Shown piece after piece: positions 1-5,905 of a stretch of 5,905 nt of DNA. The stretch lies in assembly GCA_016217585.1 (NCBI GenBank), contig JACRHQ010000193.1, forward strand, positions 1 to 5,905. Direction: 5' to 3'. The stretch comes from Candidatus Omnitrophota bacterium (lineage in GTDB: Bacteria; Omnitrophota; Gorgyraeia; Zapsychrales; Zapsychraceae). The notes below the pieces were generated by a model, which made no database searches, was not told the DNA's origin, and saw only the letters and a program-made list of their open reading frames with translations. The position numbers and the translations under genes were made by a program. Positions within the stretch are counted from its first letter, which is position 1, and each line of letters begins with the position of its first letter.

Positions 1-216
1 GAATTGGTCGCCGAGATCCTGGAGACCGAGCCGGGCAAAGTCGACATCAACGCCCATTTCGTCAAGGACCTGGGGATGGATTCGATGATGGCCCTGGAAA
101 TTCTGGCGGGGATCGAGAAAAAGTACCGCATCGTTATCCCGGAAGACATGTTGCCCAAGTTCACGTCGTTGCAGGCGACGGTCAACATCGTGCAGAATGT
201 TTTGAAGAAGAAATAA
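1..216 (+). CDS. Acyl carrier protein, 5'-truncated by the window edge
   Basis: The frame is open from base 1 to a TAA at 214-216 and gives 71 visible residues. The phosphopantetheine attachment motif is clear: DLGMDSMMALEI, with the modified serine at codon 82-84 (visible residue 28). It is followed by the helix II/III pattern ending IVIPEDMLPKF and TSLQATVNIV, typical of the ACP fold. In free-standing ACPs this serine usually lies near residue 36, so roughly 8-15 N-terminal residues are probably missing. The TTG at base 4 is unlikely to be the true start. ACPs carry growing acyl chains as thioesters in the cytoplasm for fatty acid, polyketide or lipid-modification enzymes. The sequence after the serine (MMALEILAGIEKKY) lacks the acidic helix II of classic AcpP and looks more like a specialised or polyketide-type carrier, so I give no symbol. 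It lies 29 bases before smc on the same strand. The ACP call is secure; the pathway it serves cannot be told from here. Confidence 0.88.
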   Translation, partial: ELVAEILETEPGKVDINAHFVKDLGMDSMMALEILAGIEKKYRIVIPEDMLPKFTSLQATVNIVQNVLKKK

Positions 217-233
217 CGTGATTAACCCAAGAC

Positions 234-239
234 GAGGAG
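234..239 (+). promoter_or_regulatory. Ribosome binding site of smc
   Basis: GAGGAG lies 6 bases before the ATG at 246. This fixes the smc start, which also matches the usual N-terminus of the family. No promoter is evident in the 29-base gap after the ACP gene, so smc is probably transcribed from upstream. Confidence 0.75.
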
Positions 240-245
240 ACAGTC

Positions 246-3200
246 ATGTATTTTAAAAAACTGGAGCTTTTCGGGTTCAAATCGTTCGCGGACAGGACAG
301 TGTTAAATTTTGAACCGGGGATCACGGCCATCGTCGGCCCCAACGGGTGCGGCAAAAGCAACATTTTCGACGCCATCCGCTGGACGCTCGGCGAGCAGAG
401 CACCAAAGAACTGCGCGGGGCTTCGATGGAAGATGTCATCTTCAACGGTACCGCCCAGAAACCGTCGCTGGGGTTTGCCGAGGTCAGCCTCACCTTCGCC
501 AACCAGAACAGGGCGCTTGCCATTGAATATGACGAAGTGACGATCACCCGGCGGTTATTCCGCTCCGGCGAAAGCGAATACATGATCAATAAAACGATCG
601 TGCGCCTCAAGGATATCCAGGAGCTCCTGATGGGCACGGGCATCGGCGCCGAGGCTTATTCGCTGGTCCAGCAGGGGAAAGTGGATCTTGTCGTGAGCGC
701 CAGACCCGAAGACCGGCGGATGATTTTTGACGAGGCCGCCGGTATCACCAAATACAAGTCCAAGAAAAAAGAAGCGCTCAACAAGCTCAAGGATACTGAA
801 AACAATTTACTGCGCCTTAATGACATCGTCATCGAGGTCAAACGTCAGATAGGTTCCATCGAGCGTCAGGCCAACAAGGCCAGGAAATACCAGGAGGAAT
901 TCAAGAATCTCGAGGCGCTGGAGGTCCGGCTGGCCAGGCGCCAGATGGGCTCTTTCGGGACAGGGCGCGAGGAGATTCATGCCCGGATCGAGGCGTTCAA
1001 GAACCAGGAACTGGAGTTAAGCCGTCAGATGGAAGGAAGGATCGCGTTTCTGGACGAACAGATGAACGGTTTGGCGGAACTGGAACAGAAAATTAACGAC
1101 CTGCACGCTGAAGAGATCAAGCTCGACGGCCAGATGGACCTGGATAACCGGCAGATCGGGTTCAATCAGGAGCGCGTGGACGGGATCCGGCAAAACAGCG
1201 AACGGCTCCAGGAACAAAAAAAGCAGCTCATCGAGCGCTGCCGTACCCAGCAGGAAAAAGTGGAAAAATTAAAGCAGGAGCTGGAGGCGATCCGCCAGGG
1301 CCTGCAGATCAATGAAGAGACGCTCAAGGAAAAACGCGTCGAACTCAAGCGCTGCGAGGGCGCTATTAAGGAAGCCAAAGACAGAATAGTGGAAGACGAA
1401 GAGAAGATTATGACCTTGACCTCGCAGCAGGTGAGCGTGCGTAACGAGCTTACAGACGTCATGAAGGAGGTCCAGGGCGCTTTGGCACGAAAACGCAGGC
1501 TGGAAATTGAGCGTGAAAAAGTCTCGGTCGAGCACAAGGACATGGGGCAGAAGTTGTCCGAGGTCGAGGGAGAAACCAGCGCGCTTCATGAAAGGATCCT
1601 GCAACTGGAAAAGACGAGAGAGGACCAAGGGGCGCTGCTGGACCGGTCGCGGGCTGCCCTGGGCGAGTTAAAACAGACGATCCATGAACTGGAAAAGAAG
1701 GCCATGTTTTTCAGCTCGCAGAAGGACTTTATCGAACGGCTCCACGCCCAGTATCAGGACATCCCGGACCCTGTTGTGGAAGGGCGTCTGATCACGCCGA
1801 CGGCGCCCCTGGATCATCACACGGGCATTATCGGCAAGGTGAAGGAAGTCCAGTCCGTCCAGAACGGTAAATTCGGATTTTTCAAGAACCTCTTCGCCAA
1901 AAATGATGTTCAGCAGTTATATGAAATTATCTGCGAGGCCAAATTCATCGAGCTGGATCCGCAGCAGGTTTCCAGGAAAATTGAAGAGATCCACGCCGAG
2001 GTTGAGGCCTTGAAGCTTCAGGAGAAAACCGACGCGGAAAAGATCGAACAGGAAGTGCAGGTCTTTCGCAATATCCAGCAGGGCATCCATGACCAGGAGA
2101 AGGCGCTTTCGGTCGTGAAGGCCCAAAAGGAAGACTTGCTGGAGGAAAATACCAAGTTGCGTGAAGAACTGGAACTGCTCGTCGCTGAATTGCAGGAGGT
2201 CGACGGATCTCTCGCCGCCGTCCGCAAGTGCGAAGAGCAATTAAACTACCAGCTGGATACGGTTACCCAGGACATCGGATGGTGCCAGGCCGATATCAAA
2301 AACAAGCGGGAAGCCATTGCCGCCAGATCGCAGGAAAAGGAATCCGTGACGGTGGCCATCGCCCAGATGGAAACGGAACTGGAGAACGAAAAGGAAAAAT
2401 TGGTCAGCTCGCAGGAACATCTGGACATGTTTTCCAGGGACCTCGACGGCTGGCTTGAGGAAATCAAGCGTATCGACGATGAGGCGGCGCTCGGCGCATC
2501 GCGCGTCGCGCAGCTTGAGAAAGATGTCCGTGCCCTGGCGGAGAAGATTGAGGAGAGCAAACGTCAGAAGGAATCGCTTAAAGAGGTGACGGCCGGTCAC
2601 GCCCGGCAGAAACAAGTTCTTAACGATCAGGTCCAGGAAGTCCGTGCCGGCACGACGGCCCTCGAGGAAGAAATAGATGCCATCAAACAGGAATTGCATG
2701 AACAGCAGATGAAAGAGCAGGGGCTGGCCTTCCAGGAAAAGAGCCTTAAGGACCGCCTGCAGCAGACATATAAGATCAACTGGGACGAGATGGTCCAGGG
2801 CGAACCGGCGCAGGCGCAAGGAGAATCCGCGGACGGCGCCGCGCAGCCCGAAGAGGCGTTCAACGAAGAGGAAACGGTCGCGGAAATCGAGCGTTTAAGA
2901 AAGCGCTGTGAGGCCTTCGGCAGCGTCAACCTCGTCGCCATCGAGGAATATGAAGAACTCAAACAGCGTTTTGAATTCCTGACGAAACAGCAGAGTGATC
3001 TTCTGGAAGCCAAATCCCAGTTGATGGATACCATCAGCAAAATCAACCGCTCCACCCGCCAGATGTTCATGGATACGTTCAACAAGGTCAGCGAAGAGTT
3101 CCGTATCCATTACCGCATGCTCTTCGGCGGCGGGGACGCGGACTTGGTCCTGCTGGACCCGGAGAATGTCCTGGAATCAGGCATCGATATTATCGCCCGT

Positions 3201-3545
3201 CCTCCGGGGAAAAAACTGCAGAATATCAGCCTGCTTTCCGGCGGCGAGAAGACGTTGACGGCCATCGCCCTTATCTTCGGGGTATTTAAAGTCAACCCGA
3301 GTCCGTTTTGCGTCCTCGACGAGATCGACGCCGCGCTGGACGATTCCAACGTCGGGCGCTTCAGCTATATGCTCAAAGAGTTCGCCAGGATTGCCCAGTT
3401 CGTGGTCATCACGCATAATAAAAAGACGATCGCCAGTTCCGATATCATGTACGGGATTACGATGCCGGAAACGGGGGTTTCACGCATCGTTTCGGTCAAG
3501 TTTTCCGACCAAAAAAAGGAAGAGGCGGTCTTGGCCAGCGTATAG
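246..3545 (+). CDS. smc: Chromosome segregation/condensation ATPase SMC with an unusually small hinge
   Basis: SMC dimers with ScpA/ScpB kleisin partners act on the nucleoid to extrude or hold DNA loops and help segregate chromosomes. The protein has 1099 residues, somewhat short for bacterial SMC (about 1150-1190). Head, N half: FGFKSFAD near residue 9, Walker A GPNGCGKS at 31-38 (Lys37), and the Q-loop/EAAGI region near 135-170. Coiled-coil arm one runs from about 165 to 503. A short globular segment follows at about 505-575, then arm two. A Pro/Ala/Glu-rich linker at 852-876 interrupts the arm near the head. Head, C half: FGSVNLVAIEEYEE from 891, signature LSGGEK at 997-1002, Walker B and D-loop VLDEIDAALDD at 1023-1033, and switch His1057. 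All ATPase motifs are intact. The odd point is the hinge: only one GIIGKV-like half-match is visible, with no second half and no C-terminal glycine-rich dimer motif. scpA and scpB are not in the window. The family call is certain; hinge function is open. Confidence 0.97.
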   Translation: MYFKKLELFGFKSFADRTVLNFEPGITAIVGPNGCGKSNIFDAIRWTLGEQSTKELRGASMEDVIFNGTAQKPSLGFAEVSLTFANQNRALAIEYDEVTITRRLFRSGESEYMINKTIVRLKDIQELLMGTGIGAEAYSLVQQGKVDLVVSARPEDRRMIFDEAAGITKYKSKKKEALNKLKDTENNLLRLNDIVIEVKRQIGSIERQANKARKYQEEFKNLEALEVRLARRQMGSFGTGREEIHARIEAFKNQELELSRQMEGRIAFLDEQMNGLAELEQKINDLHAEEIKLDGQMDLDNRQIGFNQERVDGIRQNSERLQEQKKQLIERCRTQQEKVEKLKQELEAIRQGLQINEETLKEKRVELKRCEGAIKEAKDRIVEDEEKIMTLTSQQVSVRNELTDVMKEVQGALARKRRLEIEREKVSVEHKDMGQKLSEVEGETSALHERILQLEKTREDQGALLDRSRAALGELKQTIHELEKKAMFFSSQKDFIERLHAQYQDIPDPVVEGRLITPTAPLDHHTGIIGKVKEVQSVQNGKFGFFKNLFAKNDVQQLYEIICEAKFIELDPQQVSRKIEEIHAEVEALKLQEKTDAEKIEQEVQVFRNIQQGIHDQEKALSVVKAQKEDLLEENTKLREELELLVAELQEVDGSLAAVRKCEEQLNYQLDTVTQDIGWCQADIKNKREAIAARSQEKESVTVAIAQMETELENEKEKLVSSQEHLDMFSRDLDGWLEEIKRIDDEAALGASRVAQLEKDVRALAEKIEESKRQKESLKEVTAGHARQKQVLNDQVQEVRAGTTALEEEIDAIKQELHEQQMKEQGLAFQEKSLKDRLQQTYKINWDEMVQGEPAQAQGESADGAAQPEEAFNEEETVAEIERLRKRCEAFGSVNLVAIEEYEELKQRFEFLTKQQSDLLEAKSQLMDTISKINRSTRQMFMDTFNKVSEEFRIHYRMLFGGGDADLVLLDPENVLESGIDIIARPPGKKLQNISLLSGGEKTLTAIALIFGVFKVNPSPFCVLDEIDAALDDSNVGRFSYMLKEFARIAQFVVITHNKKTIASSDIMYGITMPETGVSRIVSVKFSDQKKEEAVLASV

Positions 3546-3574
3546 GAAGAGACGGTTTGGGCAAGAGGTTCGGT

Positions 3575-3620
3575 ATCGGGCCCCGGCGTTTATTTCAGCC
3601 GGGGCCCGATCTTTTATTCT
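3575..3620 (+). terminator. Intrinsic terminator after smc
   Basis: ATCGGGCCCCGG (3575-3586) pairs perfectly with CCGGGGCCCGAT (3599-3610). The C3587-G3598 pair extends the stem to 13 bp around a 10-base loop. The T-rich run TTTTATTCTT (3612-3621) follows on the plus strand, so this ends smc transcription 30 bases after its stop codon. On the minus strand the hairpin also follows the diguanylate cyclase stop but has no T-run behind it, so at best it stops that transcript weakly or protects its 3' end. Confidence 0.85.
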
Positions 3621-4819
3621 TGATTGCAGCAGACGCGGTTTTTCCCGCTGAATTTAGCGATGTACATCGCCTTGTCGGCCTTGGCGATGAGTTCTTCTTT
3701 GATGCCGGCGTCCCGGGGGAACGAGGCGACGCCGATGCTGACCGACACGTGCAACTTGTGCCCATCGGAGTCAGGGGACAAATGGAAGGCGCACTCCGCG
3801 ATCCTGGCGCGGATACGTCCGGCAATGGCCGCCCCCTGGTCTTGGGGGGTTTGTGTCAGGATCACGGCGAATTCTTCGCCGCCGTAGCGGCAGGCGTAAT
3901 CATTTCCCCTCGAAGAATCCTTGAGGATATTGGCGATCTCCCTCAAGACAGTATCGCCGTTGTGGTGGCCGTAGGTATCATTGAGTTTCTTGAAATCATC
4001 GATGTCGAGTATCAAGAGTGTGAGAGGTTGGTTGCCTTGCCGGGCCGATTCGAGTTCCTTCGAGAGCTGGTCCTGGAAAAACCCGTGGTTCCACAGGTTG
4101 GTGATCGAATCCGTATGGCTCTTGTAGCGGACCAGTTCGTAGAGGTTGGCGTTCTCGATGGCCAGTCCCGCCTGGTTGGCGAGCATCATAAAAATCCGCA
4201 GCTCATCGTCGGTGATCGGTTTTTGGGTAAAGAGGTTATCCGCGACGATAAGGCCGTTGACCTTGTTTTTCGCCTTGAGGGGCATAATGACCAGTTCGTG
4301 AGTTTTAAATCTCTGCAGGAAGGCGTCCGTTACGTATTGGCCGATCTGCGCGTGGGTGATGTGGACCGGCGTCCCGTCATGATAGGCCTTGGCCAGCGGG
4401 CTCGGGTTGTTGGGATCCAGAGGGACCTTCAGGTCCTTGACCGATTGGAACAACGCAGAACGTTCCATGTTCAGGGCGACGTTTTCTTCCTTGATTAAAT
4501 CTTCGAGGTGAGGTTTCACGGCCGAAATGTACTGCCAGATTCTCTGCGCGTGTTCCCCGGATTCCGGGCCGATAGCCATCTGGGGCTCCAGGCAGCGCTC
4601 CTTGTGGTTGACCAGGAAAAGAATCCCGCGGTTGAACCCCAGCCCTGTATGGGAAGTGACGCTTGTCAGGATAATATAAAGGATATGATTCAGATCGAGT
4701 GTCATGCGCATGGCGTTACTGACTTCATAAAGGACAGTCAGATCCCTGGTCGCCCGATCGAATTTTTCCCGCAACGTCTGTAAGTCTTTGATGTTTTGTG
4801 TATCCATGGTCAGGCTCAT
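3614..4819 (-). CDS. GAF-GGDEF diguanylate cyclase
   Basis: Predicted to make cyclic di-GMP from two GTP in the cytoplasm under control of a sensory domain. The protein has 401 residues and no membrane segment or signal peptide. A short helical N-terminus leads into a GAF domain at about 26-225, with GFNRGILFLV at 61-70 and AIGPESGEHAQRIW at 82-95, patterns known from GAF sensors of kinases and cyclases. The GGDEF domain covers about 235-395. It opens with DSITNLWNH, and has the metal/substrate residues Asp272, Asn280 and Asp289 (LDIDDFKKLN, then GHHNGD), active site GGEEF at 313-317, and an intact inhibitory site RGND at 304-307. The enzyme is therefore probably active and product-inhibited. 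The first ATG is preferred over Met5 because GGAG sits 7 bases before it. It is a single-gene unit, convergent with smc and divergent from cvpA-dnaG. The GAF ligand cannot be predicted. The output (motility, adhesion or other) is unknown. Confidence 0.93.
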   Translation of the reverse strand: MSLTMDTQNIKDLQTLREKFDRATRDLTVLYEVSNAMRMTLDLNHILYIILTSVTSHTGLGFNRGILFLVNHKERCLEPQMAIGPESGEHAQRIWQYISAVKPHLEDLIKEENVALNMERSALFQSVKDLKVPLDPNNPSPLAKAYHDGTPVHITHAQIGQYVTDAFLQRFKTHELVIMPLKAKNKVNGLIVADNLFTQKPITDDELRIFMMLANQAGLAIENANLYELVRYKSHTDSITNLWNHGFFQDQLSKELESARQGNQPLTLLILDIDDFKKLNDTYGHHNGDTVLREIANILKDSSRGNDYACRYGGEEFAVILTQTPQDQGAAIAGRIRARIAECAFHLSPDSDGHKLHVSVSIGVASFPRDAGIKEELIAKADKAMYIAKFSGKNRVCCNQE

Positions 4820-4826
4820 ATTCTAA

Positions 4827-4830
4827 CTCC
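4827..4830 (-). promoter_or_regulatory. Ribosome binding site of the diguanylate cyclase gene
   Basis: On the minus strand GGAG is followed by 7 bases and then the ATG at 4819-4817. The in-frame Met four codons later would be 19 bases away, so this site decides the start. Confidence 0.65.
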
Positions 4831-4847
4831 GAAACATTCAATTGGCA

Positions 4848-4876
4848 AGGATACCACCTTAAATACGGGATGTCAA
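4848..4876 (-). promoter_or_regulatory. Sigma-70-like promoter of the diguanylate cyclase gene
   Basis: Reading the minus strand, a perfect -35 TTGACA (4876-4871) is followed by a 17-base spacer and -10 TATCCT (4853-4848). A TGG directly before the -10 makes it an extended -10. Transcription would start near 4841, giving a leader of about 22 bases with the GGAG site inside it. The -10 keeps the TATnnT core but has two mismatches to TATAAT, so strength is uncertain. The A/T-rich stretch behind the -35 (about 4887-4899) could act as an UP element. Confidence 0.6.
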
Positions 4877-4887
4877 GGGAGCCCGGA

Positions 4888-4899
4888 AAAAACGTTTTT
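4888..4899. repeat. 12-bp A-tract palindrome between divergent promoters
   Basis: AAAAACGTTTTT is a perfect inverted repeat with no spacer. It lies just upstream of the diguanylate cyclase -35 and about 63 bases upstream of the cvpA -35. It could be a regulator or nucleoid-protein site, a bent A-tract UP element, or chance in an A/T-rich stretch. Confidence 0.35.
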
Positions 4900-4962
4900 G
4901 AGGAAACCTGTAACTTATTGTAAGAAAACAAGTTGTGGCGAGTTTGGCGCGGGAGCGCTTCC

Positions 4963-4991
4963 TTGACACTGTATAGTCTGTATGTTATACT
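4963..4991 (+). promoter_or_regulatory. Sigma-70-like promoter of the cvpA-dnaG unit
   Basis: TTGACA at 4963-4968 is a perfect -35. The spacer is exactly 17 bases. TATACT at 4986-4991 is a one-mismatch -10, preceded by TGT (4983-4985), which adds an extended -10. Transcription should start near 4998, leaving a leader of about 53 bases before the ATG at 5051. This is the strongest promoter match in the window, and it places a transcription start directly ahead of the cvpA-dnaG pair. Confidence 0.8.
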
Positions 4992-5010
4992 TCTACCCAT
5001 TCTGTTTACC

Positions 5011-5033
5011 CCGCACAACATGATTGTTGGCGG
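5011..5033 (+). promoter_or_regulatory. Leader hairpin touching the ribosome binding site of the cvpA-like gene
   Basis: CCGC and CAACA (separated by a bulged A at 5015) pair with TGTTG and GCGG around a TGAT loop. This gives nine base pairs with one bulge inside the predicted leader. The 3' arm includes the first two bases of the only Shine-Dalgarno-like sequence, GGAG at 5032-5035. It may mask ribosome entry, or as DNA be a protein site just downstream of the transcription start. No T-run follows, so it is not a terminator. Confidence 0.45.
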
Positions 5034-5050
5034 AGTTCCGGTATTTTTCT

Positions 5051-5629
5051 ATGGCTGACCTGAAGCTGAACGTGAACCTGGTGGATGTGCTTGTCTTATG
5101 CGTGTTTGTCCGGGGGTTTTATGTCGGGTGGAAGAGCGGTTTGGTCGCCGAGTTTTTTCGGCTCGTCAGTATTTTGTGTTCGACATTTCTTGTCGTGCAT
5201 TATTATTTGCCGTTGGCGCAGTTTTTGCTGGAAAAGCTCTTTATCTCCGAAAAGATTTGTGAGTTTACGGCCTTTACGATTGCGGCGGGAGTGGTATTTG
5301 TCCTTTTTTTCCTGATCCGTGAAGGCTGGTTGATGCTTTTCAAGTCAGACACCAATTCATCCGTGATTCACTGGGGCGGAGCCGTTTTATCGCTGGCAAC
5401 GAGTTATTTTGCCGGCGGGCTGTTGTTTCTGGCGCTTGTTCTTTTAAATAATAATTTCTGGAACCGGGATCTTGCAAATTCATTCAGCCGGGTCATCTTG
5501 AGCAAGACATCCGTTCAGGTGTACCAGGCCGGCTATACGGCTTTCGTCAAGCCGTTTTTCCCGGGGGAACCGGTTAACGCGAGGGTGTTAAAACTGATCG
5601 GGAGTAATTTTGATGGGCCTCATCCCTGA
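5051..5629 (+). CDS. CvpA-family inner membrane protein
   Basis: A 192-residue membrane protein with four predicted hydrophobic segments at about 8-26, 31-50, 69-90 and 109-133, followed by a soluble C-terminal tail. The N-terminus NLVDVLVLCVFVRGFYVGWKSG matches the CvpA/colicin V production family pattern: Asn-x-x-Asp, then Arg-Gly and a Gly-rich turn before the second helix. CvpA proteins sit in the cytoplasmic membrane and have been linked to colicin V export and envelope integrity; their molecular activity is not established. I chose the ATG at 5051 although GGAG (5032-5035) is 15 bases away. In-frame TTG codons at 5024 and 5027 have no ribosome binding site and would add nine or eight non-conserved residues. 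The gene is driven by the promoter at 4963-4991 and its end overlaps dnaG by 17 bases, so the two are probably translated together. The C-terminal tail is less recognisable than the membrane part. Confidence 0.82.
   Translation: MADLKLNVNLVDVLVLCVFVRGFYVGWKSGLVAEFFRLVSILCSTFLVVHYYLPLAQFLLEKLFISEKICEFTAFTIAAGVVFVLFFLIREGWLMLFKSDTNSSVIHWGGAVLSLATSYFAGGLLFLALVLLNNNFWNRDLANSFSRVILSKTSVQVYQAGYTAFVKPFFPGEPVNARVLKLIGSNFDGPHP
5600..5604 (+). promoter_or_regulatory. Ribosome binding site of dnaG inside the cvpA-like gene
   Basis: GGGAG ends 8 bases before the ATG at 5613 and lies within the last codons of the upstream gene. It supports this dnaG start and translational coupling. Confidence 0.7.
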
Positions 5630-5905
5630 AGAGATCATCGCCCAGGTTATCGACCGCTGCGATATCGTCGAGACAATCGCGTCCTATGTCCCGCTCAAGC
5701 GTGTTGGACGGAATTTTAAGGCTGTTTGTCCCTTTCATCACGAGAAGACGCCGTCGTTTATCGTTAACCCGGACAAACAGATCTTTCATTGTTTCGGCTG
5801 CGGTGTCGGCGGGAATGTCGTGAGTTTTATCATGAAGCAGGAACGGATGGAATTCCCGGAAGCGATCCGGATGCTCGCCCAGAAGGTGAACGTTTCCATC
5901 CCGGC
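5613..5905 (+). CDS. dnaG: DNA primase DnaG, N-terminal part (cut by the window edge)
   Basis: DnaG synthesises the short RNA primers for lagging-strand replication and works with the DnaB helicase at the fork. Ninety-seven residues are visible before the right edge. They open with IPEEIIAQVIDRCDIVETIA and YVPLKRVGRNFKAVCPFH, the standard start of the family. The CHC2 zinc-binding domain is complete: Cys39, His42, Cys60 and Cys63 in the CX2HX17CX2C spacing, with EKTPSF and HCFGCGVGGN around them. This domain recognises the template start site. The catalytic TOPRIM and helicase-binding domains would follow outside the window. The start ATG overlaps the end of the cvpA-like gene by 17 bases and has its own GGGAG site. 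In many bacteria rpoD follows dnaG, but that cannot be checked here. No damage is visible. Confidence 0.97.
   Translation, partial: MGLIPEEIIAQVIDRCDIVETIASYVPLKRVGRNFKAVCPFHHEKTPSFIVNPDKQIFHCFGCGVGGNVVSFIMKQERMEFPEAIRMLAQKVNVSIP

Noticed and set aside
336..359. Cysteine in the SMC Walker A motif (GPNGCGKS instead of GPNGSGKS)
   Set aside because: Cys at this position is common in bacterial SMC proteins and does not affect the nucleotide-binding Lys and Ser.
2241..2819. A 192-codon minus-strand open frame inside smc
   Set aside because: The Leu/Phe-rich translation is what the antisense of Glu/Gln/Lys-rich coiled-coil codons gives, and smc is continuous here.
246..3545. Possibility that this is a RecN, SbcC or Rad50 homologue rather than SMC
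   Set aside because: The N-terminal FGFKSFAD, the EAAGI region, FGSVNLVAIEEYEE and DEIDAALDD are SMC-specific patterns, and the Rad50 zinc hook CxxC is absent from the apex.
3557..4498. A 313-codon plus-strand open frame opposite the diguanylate cyclase gene
   Set aside because: Its translation shows no family motif, and the minus strand encodes a protein with complete GAF and GGDEF motifs over the same bases. It is a shadow of codon bias.
4908..4935. Weak inverted repeat AACTT...AAGTT in the divergent gap
   Set aside because: Only five base pairs around a long A/T-rich loop, which is expected by chance.
5020..5058. A 12-codon leader ORF (ATG at 5020) whose end overlaps the start of the cvpA-like gene
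   Set aside because: It has no ribosome binding site and no run of regulatory codons. The ATG lies in the loop of the leader hairpin and is probably chance.

Overview
The window carries five protein genes in bacterial housekeeping style: a 5'-truncated acyl carrier protein (ACP) gene, a full-length smc gene, a convergent GAF-GGDEF diguanylate cyclase gene, a CvpA-family membrane protein gene, and the start of dnaG (DNA primase), which runs off the right edge. There are no RNA genes, CRISPR arrays, insertion sequences or other mobile elements. The genes are moderately GC-rich, start mostly at ATG with GGAG-type ribosome binding sites, and use sigma-70-like promoters, so the source is a bacterium. 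The SMC and GAF-GGDEF types would fit an uncultured Gram-negative lineage (Omnitrophota/PVC-like is my guess), but nothing here proves a phylum.

Left part (1-3620, plus strand): the ACP gene ends 29 bases before smc, so the two are probably co-transcribed. A perfect GC-rich hairpin with a T-rich tail ends the unit just after smc. SMC is the chromosome-condensing ATPase. Its head motifs are intact, but the globular segment between the two coiled-coil arms is only about 70 residues, far shorter than a normal hinge. This is the most unusual thing in the window.

Middle (3614-4819, minus strand): a soluble sensor diguanylate cyclase gene converges on smc. Its GGEEF active site and RxxD inhibitory site are intact. 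Its last codons overlap the T-rich tail of the smc terminator.

The 231-base gap at 4820-5050 is a divergent control region. It holds two good sigma-70-like promoters facing away from each other, both TTGACA, 17-base spacer, TGn-extended -10. A 12-bp A-tract palindrome lies between them, and a leader hairpin precedes the cvpA-like gene.

Right part (5051-5905, plus strand): the CvpA-family gene overlaps dnaG by 17 bases, which makes a tightly coupled pair. The visible dnaG piece covers the complete CHC2 zinc-binding domain.

The window looks like ordinary core chromosome, with no clear sign of an unknown multi-gene system. What deserves a second look is the SMC hinge and the control elements around the divergent promoters.
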